NCBI RefSeq assembly: GCF_002934685.1
Contig: NZ_NKHL01000120.1
Coordinates: forward strand, 1 to 64,000
Length of the DNA stretch: 64,000 nt
From: Pseudomonas bohemica
GTDB taxonomy: Bacteria; Pseudomonadota; Gammaproteobacteria; Pseudomonadales; Pseudomonadaceae
Reading direction: 5' to 3'
A program made the translations under genes and the position numbers. Below are positions 42,898 through 50,255 of the stretch, one piece after another. The notes under the pieces were generated by a model that saw only the letters and a program-made list of their open reading frames with translations, was not told the origin of the DNA and searched no databases. How positions within the stretch are numbered: position 1 is the stretch's first letter; every line of letters starts with the position of its first letter.

Positions 42898-43980
42898 ATG
42901 TCAAACGAGCTGCAACGAGCTGCGTATTCAGTGCTTCTACCTGCTGTTGCCGGGCTGGAGCTTGACGATACCGTACGCCGTTACTTGAGGCGGGGCGGTA
43001 TTTCCATTCTGTTGGGGGAAACCCGTAATGAATACCTGGCGCGCAGCATGAGTCTCGAGCGCCGGCGTTCCGAGACTCATGCGCATTTCACCCGCATCGT
43101 CGAGGATGCGAGCGCCTGTGCCGGTGCACCTTTGTTGGTGGCTGTGGATCAGGAACTTGGTGGCATCCAGCGTCTGCATCGACTGGTTCCCGGTATGCCG
43201 TCGGCCGACGAACTAAAGACATTCAGTAGCGAGGACATAGAGGCGCGTAGTTGTGAAATGGCCAGCTCGGCGCGGGTCATGGGGATTAATCTGTTTCTTG
43301 CGCCAATCGTCGACGTGGTTACCGGTAGCAATCCCTGGCTGCACAACCGTCATTTGGGACCGGACCCGGCCGAGGTGTCGCGGGTTGCCTGTGCGTTCAT
43401 TCGCGGCGTACAGCGCGCCGGGGTGATCGCCACCGCCAAGCATTTCCCGGGTCATTACCAGGCCGAGCATGATCCGGCAGTGGCGAGAGCGAGCGTGCCG
43501 GGGGTGATGGAAGATTTGAAGGAAGGGCTTCAGGTTTTTCGTCAGGTGATCGCGGCCGGGGTGCAAGCCATCATGCCCGGCCCGGCTGTGTTTCCCGCGC
43601 TCGATCCCCTGCAATCGGCGAGCACCTCGGAAACGATCATTGGCCTGCTGCGCGATGACCTGGCGTTCGATGGCCTGATTATCTCTGATGATCTGGATGC
43701 GGTTTCCATCCTTCGGGATAACAGCATCACCTACACCGCCGTGGCCGCGCTCAAGGCAGGCGCGCATCTGCTGCTGGTTTCCAGCGAATCGGGATTGGAC
43801 AAAATCGCCCAGGCGATTGTCGATGCGGTCGAGGCGGGGCAGCTTGACCGGCAGCAACTACTCAACGCCTCCGGCAAAGTGCGCAAGATCGCCGAGGCGT
43901 CCAGGGCTCAGGTCGAGTCAGGGTTGTACGTGTCCTATCCGATTCCCGGCGGACATCTGACGCGGCGGGTAACGCTCTGA
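42898..43980 (+). CDS. Glycoside hydrolase family 3 protein (NagZ-like)
   Basis: A 360-residue GH3 domain. The family core is present: PLLVAVDQELGGIQRLHRLV near residue 80, then GVIATAKHFPGHYQAEHDPA near 180, which holds the conserved KHFPGH, and FDGLIISDDLDAVSILRD near 260, with the nucleophile Asp in SDDL. NagZ removes GlcNAc from muropeptides during cell-wall recycling and influences AmpC induction. The identity to NagZ looks modest, and Pseudomonas usually has a separate nagZ, so this may be a paralogue on another beta-glycoside. No signal peptide, so cytoplasmic. A clear sigma-70 promoter lies upstream. Confidence 0.85.
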   Translation: MSNELQRAAYSVLLPAVAGLELDDTVRRYLRRGGISILLGETRNEYLARSMSLERRRSETHAHFTRIVEDASACAGAPLLVAVDQELGGIQRLHRLVPGMPSADELKTFSSEDIEARSCEMASSARVMGINLFLAPIVDVVTGSNPWLHNRHLGPDPAEVSRVACAFIRGVQRAGVIATAKHFPGHYQAEHDPAVARASVPGVMEDLKEGLQVFRQVIAAGVQAIMPGPAVFPALDPLQSASTSETIIGLLRDDLAFDGLIISDDLDAVSILRDNSITYTAVAALKAGAHLLLVSSESGLDKIAQAIVDAVEAGQLDRQQLLNASGKVRKIAEASRAQVESGLYVSYPIPGGHLTRRVTL

Positions 43981-44091
43981 GGGCATGAGGCTCATGTGCC
44001 CGGAGTTCAGGGCAAACAGTAGGCAGAATCGCGACGGCGCTGCACAATGCCCGCACGCCAAAAGACCTAACCTGCCAAGAGTCTGCTGCTC

Positions 44092-44499
44092 ATGTTCACG
44101 CCACTCGCGTTTCCCGACCTGCTGCGTTTCGCCGACCATTCCAGTGCCATTACCCAATCCTGCTCATGCATGCCCAAATCCTTCGCCGGATGGGAGGGCA
44201 TGCCGGTCTCTCTGAGGGAAAGCCAACTGCGCGAAGTCGGCTCCCTGATCGCCGCCGAGGAAGAAGACCTGACCCTCGACGAATATCACCCGACGGGCAC
44301 CTCCTATTGGTCAATCGACGCACCGATTGCCCCGCAATTTTACCCCTACAACCGTTGCAGGCTTTGGGAGTGCGTACTGTGCACCCGCGTCTTCCTGCGC
44401 TATGCCGAAGCCGGGGCGTACCACATCGAGCAGCGAATCCGCGGTCTCGATCCGGCATTGATCGTCGATGTGGCGTTTACCGGTATTGGGCGCGCGTGA
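44092..44499 (+). CDS. Hypothetical protein with cysteine pairs (135 aa)
   Basis: A 135-residue soluble protein, MFTPLAFPDLLRFADHSSAI at the start. A CRLWECVLCTRVFLRY stretch near residues 88-103 has three cysteines spaced C-x(4)-C-x(2)-C, and SCSCMPKSF near residue 23 has another pair, a pattern that could bind zinc. The rest has acidic helices (REVGSLIAAEEEDLTLDE). I do not recognise a named family. It stands between the GH3 gene and tam, each about 100 bases away. Confidence 0.55.
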   Translation: MFTPLAFPDLLRFADHSSAITQSCSCMPKSFAGWEGMPVSLRESQLREVGSLIAAEEEDLTLDEYHPTGTSYWSIDAPIAPQFYPYNRCRLWECVLCTRVFLRYAEAGAYHIEQRIRGLDPALIVDVAFTGIGRA

Positions 44500-44625
44500 T
44501 GTGTCGAGAGCATCCGTTTGATGCAGCATCGTTGATTCGGCCATCGCCTCGACCTTCATTTGTACTCCCGCGCCACAGGCCTTAACCTCGGCCTTACGCC
44601 TTTCACGACGAAGAAGGAAAGCCCG

Positions 44626-45390
44626 ATGAGCTGGTCAGCCAGTCAATATTCGATGTTCGAGCAGCAACGCACGCGTCCGGTCCGCGACCTGGTCGCCGCC
44701 ATCCCCAGGGCAACGGTGAACACGGCGATGGACCTGGGTTGCGGTCCGGGTAATTCCACCGAGGTGCTGGCTGAACGCTTTCCCGATGCGCTGATTACCG
44801 GGCTGGACAGTTCCGAGGACATGCTGGGTGACGCACGTCAGCGCTTGCCGAAGCTGCAATTCGAACTGGCGGACATTGGCGCGTGGAAGCCAGCCAAAAG
44901 CTTCGATGTGATCCTGGCGAATGCCTCGTTGCAATGGGTGCCCGACCACGCCGAGTTGTATCCGCGTTTGGTCAGCTTTCTCAACCCGGGTGGTGTGTTG
45001 GCAGTTCAGACCCCGGACAACCTTGAAGAGCCCGCGCACCGCCTGGCTCGTGAGATCGCTGCGAGCGGGCCATGGGCCGACAAAATCGCTTCGGTCAAAC
45101 ATCCCGATCGTCACCCGGCGGCTTACTACTTCGAACTGCTGCAACCGCATAGCGCTGAAGTGGATGTCTGGCGCACTACCTACCATCATCCGCTGGCCGG
45201 TGGGCACGCTGCTGTAGTGGAGTGGTTCAAGGGCTCGGCGTTGCGACCCTACCTGCAACGTCTGGATGAGGCCGAGCAGGCGGCTTTTCTTGATGCCTAC
45301 CTGAAAGCGATCAGCCAGGCGTATCCGGCACTGGCCGATGGCTCGGTCCTGCTGCCGTTTCCGCGGTTGTTTATTGTGGCGACGCGCTGA
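44626..45390 (+). CDS. tam: Trans-aconitate 2-methyltransferase
   Basis: Tam methylates trans-aconitate, a toxic by-product of aconitase that inhibits the citric-acid cycle. The 254-residue protein begins MSWSASQYSMFEQQRTRPVR, as family members do, with motif I TAMDLGCGPGNSTEVLAERF near residue 35 and motif IV FDVILANASLQWVPDHAELY near 95. The C-terminal YHHPLAGGHAAVVEWFKGSA and YLKAISQAYP are also typical. Length is normal. AAGAAGGAAAGCCCG precedes ATG 44626. Confidence 0.92.
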   Translation: MSWSASQYSMFEQQRTRPVRDLVAAIPRATVNTAMDLGCGPGNSTEVLAERFPDALITGLDSSEDMLGDARQRLPKLQFELADIGAWKPAKSFDVILANASLQWVPDHAELYPRLVSFLNPGGVLAVQTPDNLEEPAHRLAREIAASGPWADKIASVKHPDRHPAAYYFELLQPHSAEVDVWRTTYHHPLAGGHAAVVEWFKGSALRPYLQRLDEAEQAAFLDAYLKAISQAYPALADGSVLLPFPRLFIVATR

Positions 45391-45599
45391 CGGCTCTTTT
45401 TTCGATTGCCCGAGAAGCTGAAGGAGGCCAGCGTGCTGACGATCACACGATGGCCTTGCTTCATGCTTACTGGACGAATAGCGATCTGGTTATAACCATA
45501 GAACCTTTCGGTCTACACGCTATATAAGAAAATCCAAGGTCTTTAGACGAAAAATCGCTATCCTGCGCGCCAGTTTTTGCGGGCGAGTCAGGCAGAGCA

Positions 45600-46385
45600 A
45601 TGGATTTTGGCAATATAGGTTTCGTCGTCGCAGGCTTGGTTGTCGGGTTCATCGTCGGCATGACCGGCGTCGGTGGCGGGTTGCTGATGACCCCGATCCT
45701 GCTGTGGTTCGGCATCAATCCAGCGACCGCTGTGGGCACCGATCTGCTGTATGCCGCTATCACCAAAAGTGGTGGCGTGCTGGTGCACAGGAAGAACGAC
45801 AACATCGACTGGGGCATCACCGGTTGGTTGACGCTGGGCAGCGTCCCTGCGGCCGCGCTGACGCTCTGGTTTCTCGGCAGTCTGCACACCGCGCCGGAAG
45901 CGATGAATGCGGTCATCAAGCAGGCGCTGGGGTTTGTCCTGCTGCTGACGGCGCTGGCGATCTTTTTCAAGAAACGCCTGCTGGCGTTCGCGCACCATCA
46001 TGCCGGTGATCGCTATCGGCTGAGCGCCAGGAGCCTCAATAGCCTGACCGTGCTGACGGGGGTGATTCTAGGGGTAATGGTCGCGCTGACGTCCATTGGC
46101 GCGGGCGCTCTGGGAACGGTGGCGCTGTTCATCCTCTATCCGTTTCTCGATACCCGCCGCCTGGTGGGCACCGAAATCGCTCACGCCGTGCCACTGACGC
46201 TGATTGCAGGGCTTGGCCACGCCAGCATGGGCAACATGAACTGGACGATGCTGGGCTTTCTATTGATGGGCTCGCTGCCGGGTATCTATATGGGTAGCCA
46301 GTTGACCGGGCGCATCCCTGATGCCGTGCTGCGCCCTTGTCTGGCCTTGATGCTGATCGCGATCGGTTACAAGCTGGCGTTCTGA
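45600..46385 (+). CDS. TauE/SafE-family sulfite/sulfonate exporter-like protein
   Basis: A 261-residue membrane protein with about eight helices. The TauE/SafE hallmark appears at the start, FIVGMTGVGGGLLMTPILLW (residues about 19-38), and a half-repeat follows, GVMVALTSIGAGALGTVALF. Members move sulfite, sulfonates or related anions across the inner membrane. No sulfur genes lie nearby, so the substrate is unknown. The leader contains a GGTTATAACC palindrome near 45489-45498. Confidence 0.88.
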   Translation: MDFGNIGFVVAGLVVGFIVGMTGVGGGLLMTPILLWFGINPATAVGTDLLYAAITKSGGVLVHRKNDNIDWGITGWLTLGSVPAAALTLWFLGSLHTAPEAMNAVIKQALGFVLLLTALAIFFKKRLLAFAHHHAGDRYRLSARSLNSLTVLTGVILGVMVALTSIGAGALGTVALFILYPFLDTRRLVGTEIAHAVPLTLIAGLGHASMGNMNWTMLGFLLMGSLPGIYMGSQLTGRIPDAVLRPCLALMLIAIGYKLAF

Positions 46386-46419
46386 GCTGGCGCCGGACTC
46401 AAGAGAAGAGCGCAAATTG

Positions 46420-46992
46420 ATGGATATCATCGCCGAGCCGCAGTTGATACGCCTGGCGACCGAGCGCCTGATGCTGCGTCCGGCGTTTGGCGGCGATGCA
46501 CTGCAGATCCAGGCCTATAACCTGAGCAACCGCGAGCACTTGCAACCTTGGCAGCCGATTCGCCCAGCCGGCTTTTTCGATCTCGACGCAATCATCCGGC
46601 GCATCAGCTACCTCGAGCACGAACGCCTTGCCGGGCGCGGGCTGCATCTTCTGATCTGTGATCGGGAAAATGGCGTCATGATCGGCGAATGCAATTTCAG
46701 CAACATCGTACTCGGCGCCTTTCACGCCTGCCATCTGGGGTATTCGCTGGCCCTGCAGGCTCAGGGCCAGGGACTGATGACCGAAGCGCTGGGCCGAGCC
46801 TTTGCCTATGTCTTCGAAGACCTTCAACTGCACAGGATCATGGCCAACTATCGACCGGAGAACGCGCGCAGCGCGCGAGTGTTAGCGGCGCTGGGCTTCG
46901 AGCGAGAGGGCTTTGCCCGTGCGTATCTGAAGATCAACGGTCAGTGGGCAGATCATGTGCTGACGTCGTTGATCAATCCTGCACAGTGCTGA
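46420..46992 (+). CDS. RimJ/RimL-type GNAT N-acetyltransferase
   Basis: A 190-residue acetyltransferase of the RimJ/RimL type, which acetylates N-terminal alanine or serine of ribosomal proteins or similar targets. It has LIRLATERLMLRPAFGGDAL at the start, the acetyl-CoA loop LALQAQGQGLMTEALGRAF near 110-128 (Q-G-Q-G-L-M), and the helix/strand RIMANYRPENARSARVLAAL, GFEREGFARAYLKINGQWAD at the end. All the landmarks of the subfamily are there. ATG 46420 is chosen over TTG 46417. It may be transcribed with the TauE/SafE gene, 34 bases upstream. Confidence 0.9.
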   Translation: MDIIAEPQLIRLATERLMLRPAFGGDALQIQAYNLSNREHLQPWQPIRPAGFFDLDAIIRRISYLEHERLAGRGLHLLICDRENGVMIGECNFSNIVLGAFHACHLGYSLALQAQGQGLMTEALGRAFAYVFEDLQLHRIMANYRPENARSARVLAALGFEREGFARAYLKINGQWADHVLTSLINPAQC

Positions 46993-47042
46993 ATTCGGGC
47001 GCTCGATTTCAGTAGCGATTCGGCGGCGAGCCAGGCATCACG

Positions 47043-47084
47043 AAAAACGCCGCCGGCCTCAGGGAAATCCAGAGGTCAGCGGCG
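47043..47084 (-). terminator. Intrinsic terminator
   Basis: On the reverse strand a GC-rich stem (CGCCGC pairs with GCGGCG, continuing with one mismatch and one G-U pair) is followed by TTTTT. It ends the 109-residue protein gene. Confidence 0.65.
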
Positions 47085-47095
47085 CCATGCGCTGC

Positions 47096-47425
47096 TTAGC
47101 AAAGCTTGTCAATCACCCGAACGCCTTCCTGATGCCGCGCGCTGCCCCATTCACTGCTCAGGGTATCGAGCACCTGACCGAGAAACTGCTTGTCGGCGGC
47201 AGCTTTCTTGCCAACGTAGCCGTGGCCTTTGCGGTACATCTTCAGTCGCGCACGCATGTGCGGGTGTTGTTCGTCGAACTCTTGCTCCTCGGTGCAGACA
47301 CCCAGGCCGTCCATATGCACATCACCTTTCTCACAGACCCAGAGAATGTGGCTATCGAGGGAGTCCTTCTGCGCCGCGAACAGTCGAGCCAATTGATCAA
47401 TGGTAGGTTGATTGTTCAGATTCAT
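47096..47425 (-). CDS. Hypothetical protein (109 aa)
   Basis: A 109-residue soluble protein starting MNLNNQPTIDQLARLFAAQK, followed by HILWVCEKGDVHMDGL and a basic middle (RARLKMYRKGHGYVGKKAAA), ending VRVIDKLC. No recognised domain. A predicted mix of helices and a short beta hairpin fits a small regulatory or structural protein. I chose ATG 47425 over 47449 because AGGGG lies nine bases upstream. A good terminator follows, which supports a real monocistronic gene. Confidence 0.65.
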   Translation of the reverse strand: MNLNNQPTIDQLARLFAAQKDSLDSHILWVCEKGDVHMDGLGVCTEEQEFDEQHPHMRARLKMYRKGHGYVGKKAAADKQFLGQVLDTLSSEWGSARHQEGVRVIDKLC

Positions 47426-48180
47426 GGTTGGATACCCCTTTTTGCCCATTGTTAATCTATCTGGTTAGTTCAAACGCAATGGCGGATCGTCCATCGATCC
47501 GCAGTCCTTTCACACGCTGACAAACAAGGTCCGTCGATGCATCCATAAACAGAGCCGGAACCGGACCCGGGCTGGCGGGATGTAGTGTCGATGAGGGGCT
47601 GCTACGTAATGATTCGAAACGCAGGGGAGAAACAGCGGACGTCGTGAAGACACTGGCGACTTATCGTGGTCGGCCACAAGTGTCATGAGGACGTTTCGCC
47701 AGCGCTCGGCCTATGGGTCGGTCATGCCGGTTCAGCTTCATCAATCTGCCTTGTGGGCAGCACACATCCAGAGGTTGTTCGACGGCTTTGTCGAACGGGC
47801 CCGGAATACTTTTGCCAGCTCTCCCGATCGGGGAGACGGTTGAATCATGCAGTTGCAAAACGGCTTCGTCAACCATTTTGTAGTGATTATTTTTTGGCAC
47901 TACATTTTTTGTAGTTTTCGCACGCGGGGGTCGGTCCGTGACTACAAAGTCAGCGAATACGGGGCCTCGAGGGTAGCGGCGGCGTCAGGATGGGCGAGAG
48001 AGCGGTTGATTGCCCGCATCCATCCGGGCACGCGAAGGCGTGATCGATACCGTATCCAGGTATCCCTTCGATATGAACTTTTGTAGCAAAGCGGCTCGCC
48101 GGCGCAGCGTCATCCCGATCGCTACCGCCAGCAAGCCTTGCTACTGCGGGGCTTCACGCCTGGCCAATGCTTACGCAGGC
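47426..48180. other. Gene-free stretch with dyads
   Basis: I see no convincing gene in these 755 bases. They hold an eight-base-pair hairpin at 47482-47502 (GCGGATCG/CGATCCGC), a GTTCGAC/GTCGAAC hairpin near 47780-47800, CTCCC/GGGAG at 47821-47835, an A+T-rich patch with TGTAGTG, CACTACA and TGTAGT at 47879-47915, and a REP-like repeat at 48083-48144. The mix suggests decayed mobile DNA or regulatory sequence. Confidence 0.4.
48083..48144. repeat. REP-like inverted repeat
   Basis: GTAGCAA (48083-48089) pairs with TTGCTAC (48138-48144) around a GGCTCGCCGGCG...CGATCGCTACCGCC core. It is another member of the dispersed REP-like family and lies just beyond the stop of the aldo/keto reductase gene. 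Confidence 0.6.
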
Positions 48181-49131
48181 TCAGAGCGCTTCGTTCAATG
48201 CCTTGAACTGCTCGGCAGTGAGTTTCAGGCTGGCTGCCTTGGCAAAGCTCGCCACTTGTTCGACGCTGGTGGCACTGGCGATCGGCGCGGTGACGCCGCG
48301 GCTGCCGATGAGCCAGGCGAGTGCGACTTCTGCCGGTTTGGCGCCGTGATCGGCTGCCACTGCGTCCAGGGCGGTCAGCAACTTCAGGCCCTGTTCATTC
48401 AGGTATTTCTCGACCCGGTCACCGCGTTTGCTGCCGCCAAGGTCGGCTTTGGAGCGATATTTACCGGATAGAAAACCCGACGCGAGACTGAAATAGGTCA
48501 CCACACCGATGTTCTCTGCGACGCACAGCTTCTGCAACTCCCCTTCAAAGCCCGAGCGGTCGTAAAGGTTGTACTCGGGCTGGATCACCTGATAGGCAGG
48601 CAAGTCGTTGTCGCGCGCCGCTTTCAGGGCAGCGGACAGCAGCTTCGCATCGTAGTTGGATGCGCCAATGGCGTTGATTTTCCCGGCCTTGCGCAACTCG
48701 GCATAGGCGCTCAGGGTTTCTTCGTGGGGTGTTTCAGGGTCGGGCCAATGAGAGAAATACAGGTCGATATGGTCGGTGCCCAAGCGGCTTAGCGAATCTT
48801 CGACCGCCTGCAAAACCCAGCGTTTGGACAGGCCTTTGTTCTCTGGCGAGCCCATTTGCGAGCCGACCTTGGTGAAAATCGTCACCTTGTCGCGCGTACC
48901 GGGGCGCTGTTTGAGCCAGCGGCCAATGATGGTTTCGGATTCGCCGCCGCTGTTGCCAGGGACCCATGCCGAGTAGACATCGGCGGTGTCGATGGCGTTG
49001 AAACCATGATCGACGAAGGCATCGAGCACTGCGAAGCTGGTCTTCTCGTCAATGGTCCAGCCGAACACGTTGCCGCCGAATACCAGCGGGGCGATGTTCA
49101 GGCCTGTGTTGCCGAGGGGACGTTTGAGCAT
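48181..49131 (-). CDS. Aldo/keto reductase
   Basis: A 316-residue TIM-barrel oxidoreductase using NADPH. The catalytic tetrad can be followed: Asp and Tyr in NAIDTADVYSAW near residues 48-53, Lys in VTIFTKVGSQMG near 87, and His in IDLYFSHWPDPETPHEETLS near 128. The cofactor loop is GVVTYFSLASGFLSGKYR near 210. Substrates are aldehydes, ketones or sugars; none can be named. Length is normal. ATG 49131 has a GAAGGAGAAAG site upstream. Confidence 0.9.
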   Translation of the reverse strand: MLKRPLGNTGLNIAPLVFGGNVFGWTIDEKTSFAVLDAFVDHGFNAIDTADVYSAWVPGNSGGESETIIGRWLKQRPGTRDKVTIFTKVGSQMGSPENKGLSKRWVLQAVEDSLSRLGTDHIDLYFSHWPDPETPHEETLSAYAELRKAGKINAIGASNYDAKLLSAALKAARDNDLPAYQVIQPEYNLYDRSGFEGELQKLCVAENIGVVTYFSLASGFLSGKYRSKADLGGSKRGDRVEKYLNEQGLKLLTALDAVAADHGAKPAEVALAWLIGSRGVTAPIASATSVEQVASFAKAASLKLTAEQFKALNEAL

Positions 49132-49319
49132 GACTTTCTCCTTCTGTGGGTGACACGAAAGTGGACATCCATGAGCCGTTCACGTTCGGGAACCACTTGA
49201 TGTAAGCACAGCGCCGCGCCGAGGAAGAAGTGAAACATGCGTCATGTGCTGTTCATGCGCGGAGGAGGGGGCGATGCGGCGCAGCATACCGTGGCTCGCT
49301 GCGCGCACTGTAGGATGAG

Positions 49320-50099
49320 TCAGACGGATGTCGCCACCCACGACTTCTGCCCACGATAGAGCACCAGAGTCGCCGACAGGCCACACACCGCCGCAAACAT
49401 CAGCCAATACGCCGGCGAAGCCTTGTCACCCGTGGTCTGCACCAGAAACGTCGACATCGCTGGAGTAAAGCCGCCAAAAATCGCGGTCGCCAGACTGAAC
49501 GCCAGCGAGAAGCCGACCACCCGCGCGTTCTGCGGCATGACTTCGGTCAGTGCCGCGACCATGGCGCCGTCGTACATGCCGAAGAAGAACGAGAAGTACA
49601 GCAGCACCACTAACAGCCGTTCGAAACTCGCCGCAGGGGACAGTTCGTCGTCGCTCAGGGTCGCCAACAGGTTGCGCCGCCCGACGTGGGGGTCGGCAAT
49701 CTGCACCAGTGACAACCCGGATTCGCCTGTGAGCGCCGCCGCCGCACCTGGCTGAATGGTCGCTGTATGGCCGGCGCGAACCGCATTCATCAGCACCGCC
49801 AGGCCGTCCACTTCCATGATGATGTTGGGCACCACGCCGGCGCGCTCGAAAGCGGTCACCAAGGTCGAACGCAAGCCATGTTGGGCGCTCGGCGCAACCA
49901 GCGGCAAATTTCCCAACTGCGCCAGGCATACACTGTCGCCGGTGGGCGTGCGATTGAGCAGCCGGGTGCTCAGCTCGCTTTCAAGTTTGCCGATCTGCTG
50001 GCTCAGGGCCGAGACGCCAACGTCCAGTTCCAGCGCCGCCCGGCCAAGACTGCCCAGTTCGAGGATTTTCACCAAATAACGCAGTTGACGCAGTTCCAA
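49320..50099 (-). pseudogene. LysR-MFS deletion chimera
   Basis: One open frame of 259 residues joins pieces of two genes. Residues 1-50 are a LysR winged helix (MELRQLRYLVKILELGSLGR, AALELDVGVSALSQQIGKLE). About residues 55-155 are the second half of a LysR effector domain (LPLVAPSAQHGLRSTLVTAF; NIIMEVDGLAVLMNAVRAGH), with roughly 100 residues lost between. From about 160 it is the end of an MFS transporter (LLVVLLYFSFFFGMYDGAMV; GGFTPAMSTFLVQTTGDKAS), missing its first two thirds. The joins stay in frame. The order LysR then MFS, on one strand, suits a regulator next to a tricarboxylate uptake locus such as tcuR-tcuC. I take it as a non-functional relic of two deletions. Confidence 0.75.
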
Positions 50100-50214
50100 G
50101 GCAGGGCTCCAGGCGACCCTTTCGTGAACAAGCTCACTCCCTCACGGAGCGGTGTGGCGTCTTCGATCGCGCACTGCCGTCGGCAAACCGTGTTGCTACG
50201 GACGCCGTCGAACG

Positions 50215-50243
50215 CCTTCAGGATCCATAATCCATCCTGAAGG
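50215..50243. other. Hairpin downstream of glgX
   Basis: CCTTCAGGAT and ATCCTGAAGG form a perfect ten-base-pair stem with a nine-base loop, 13 bases after the glgX stop. There is no T run, so it may be a weak terminator or a 3'-end stabiliser for the operon. Confidence 0.45.
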
Positions 50244-50255
50244 CTAGTGCAACGC

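Noticed and set aside
49189..49220. GGAACC as a second possible hrp box
   Set aside because: The required CCAC motif 15-16 bases downstream is missing.
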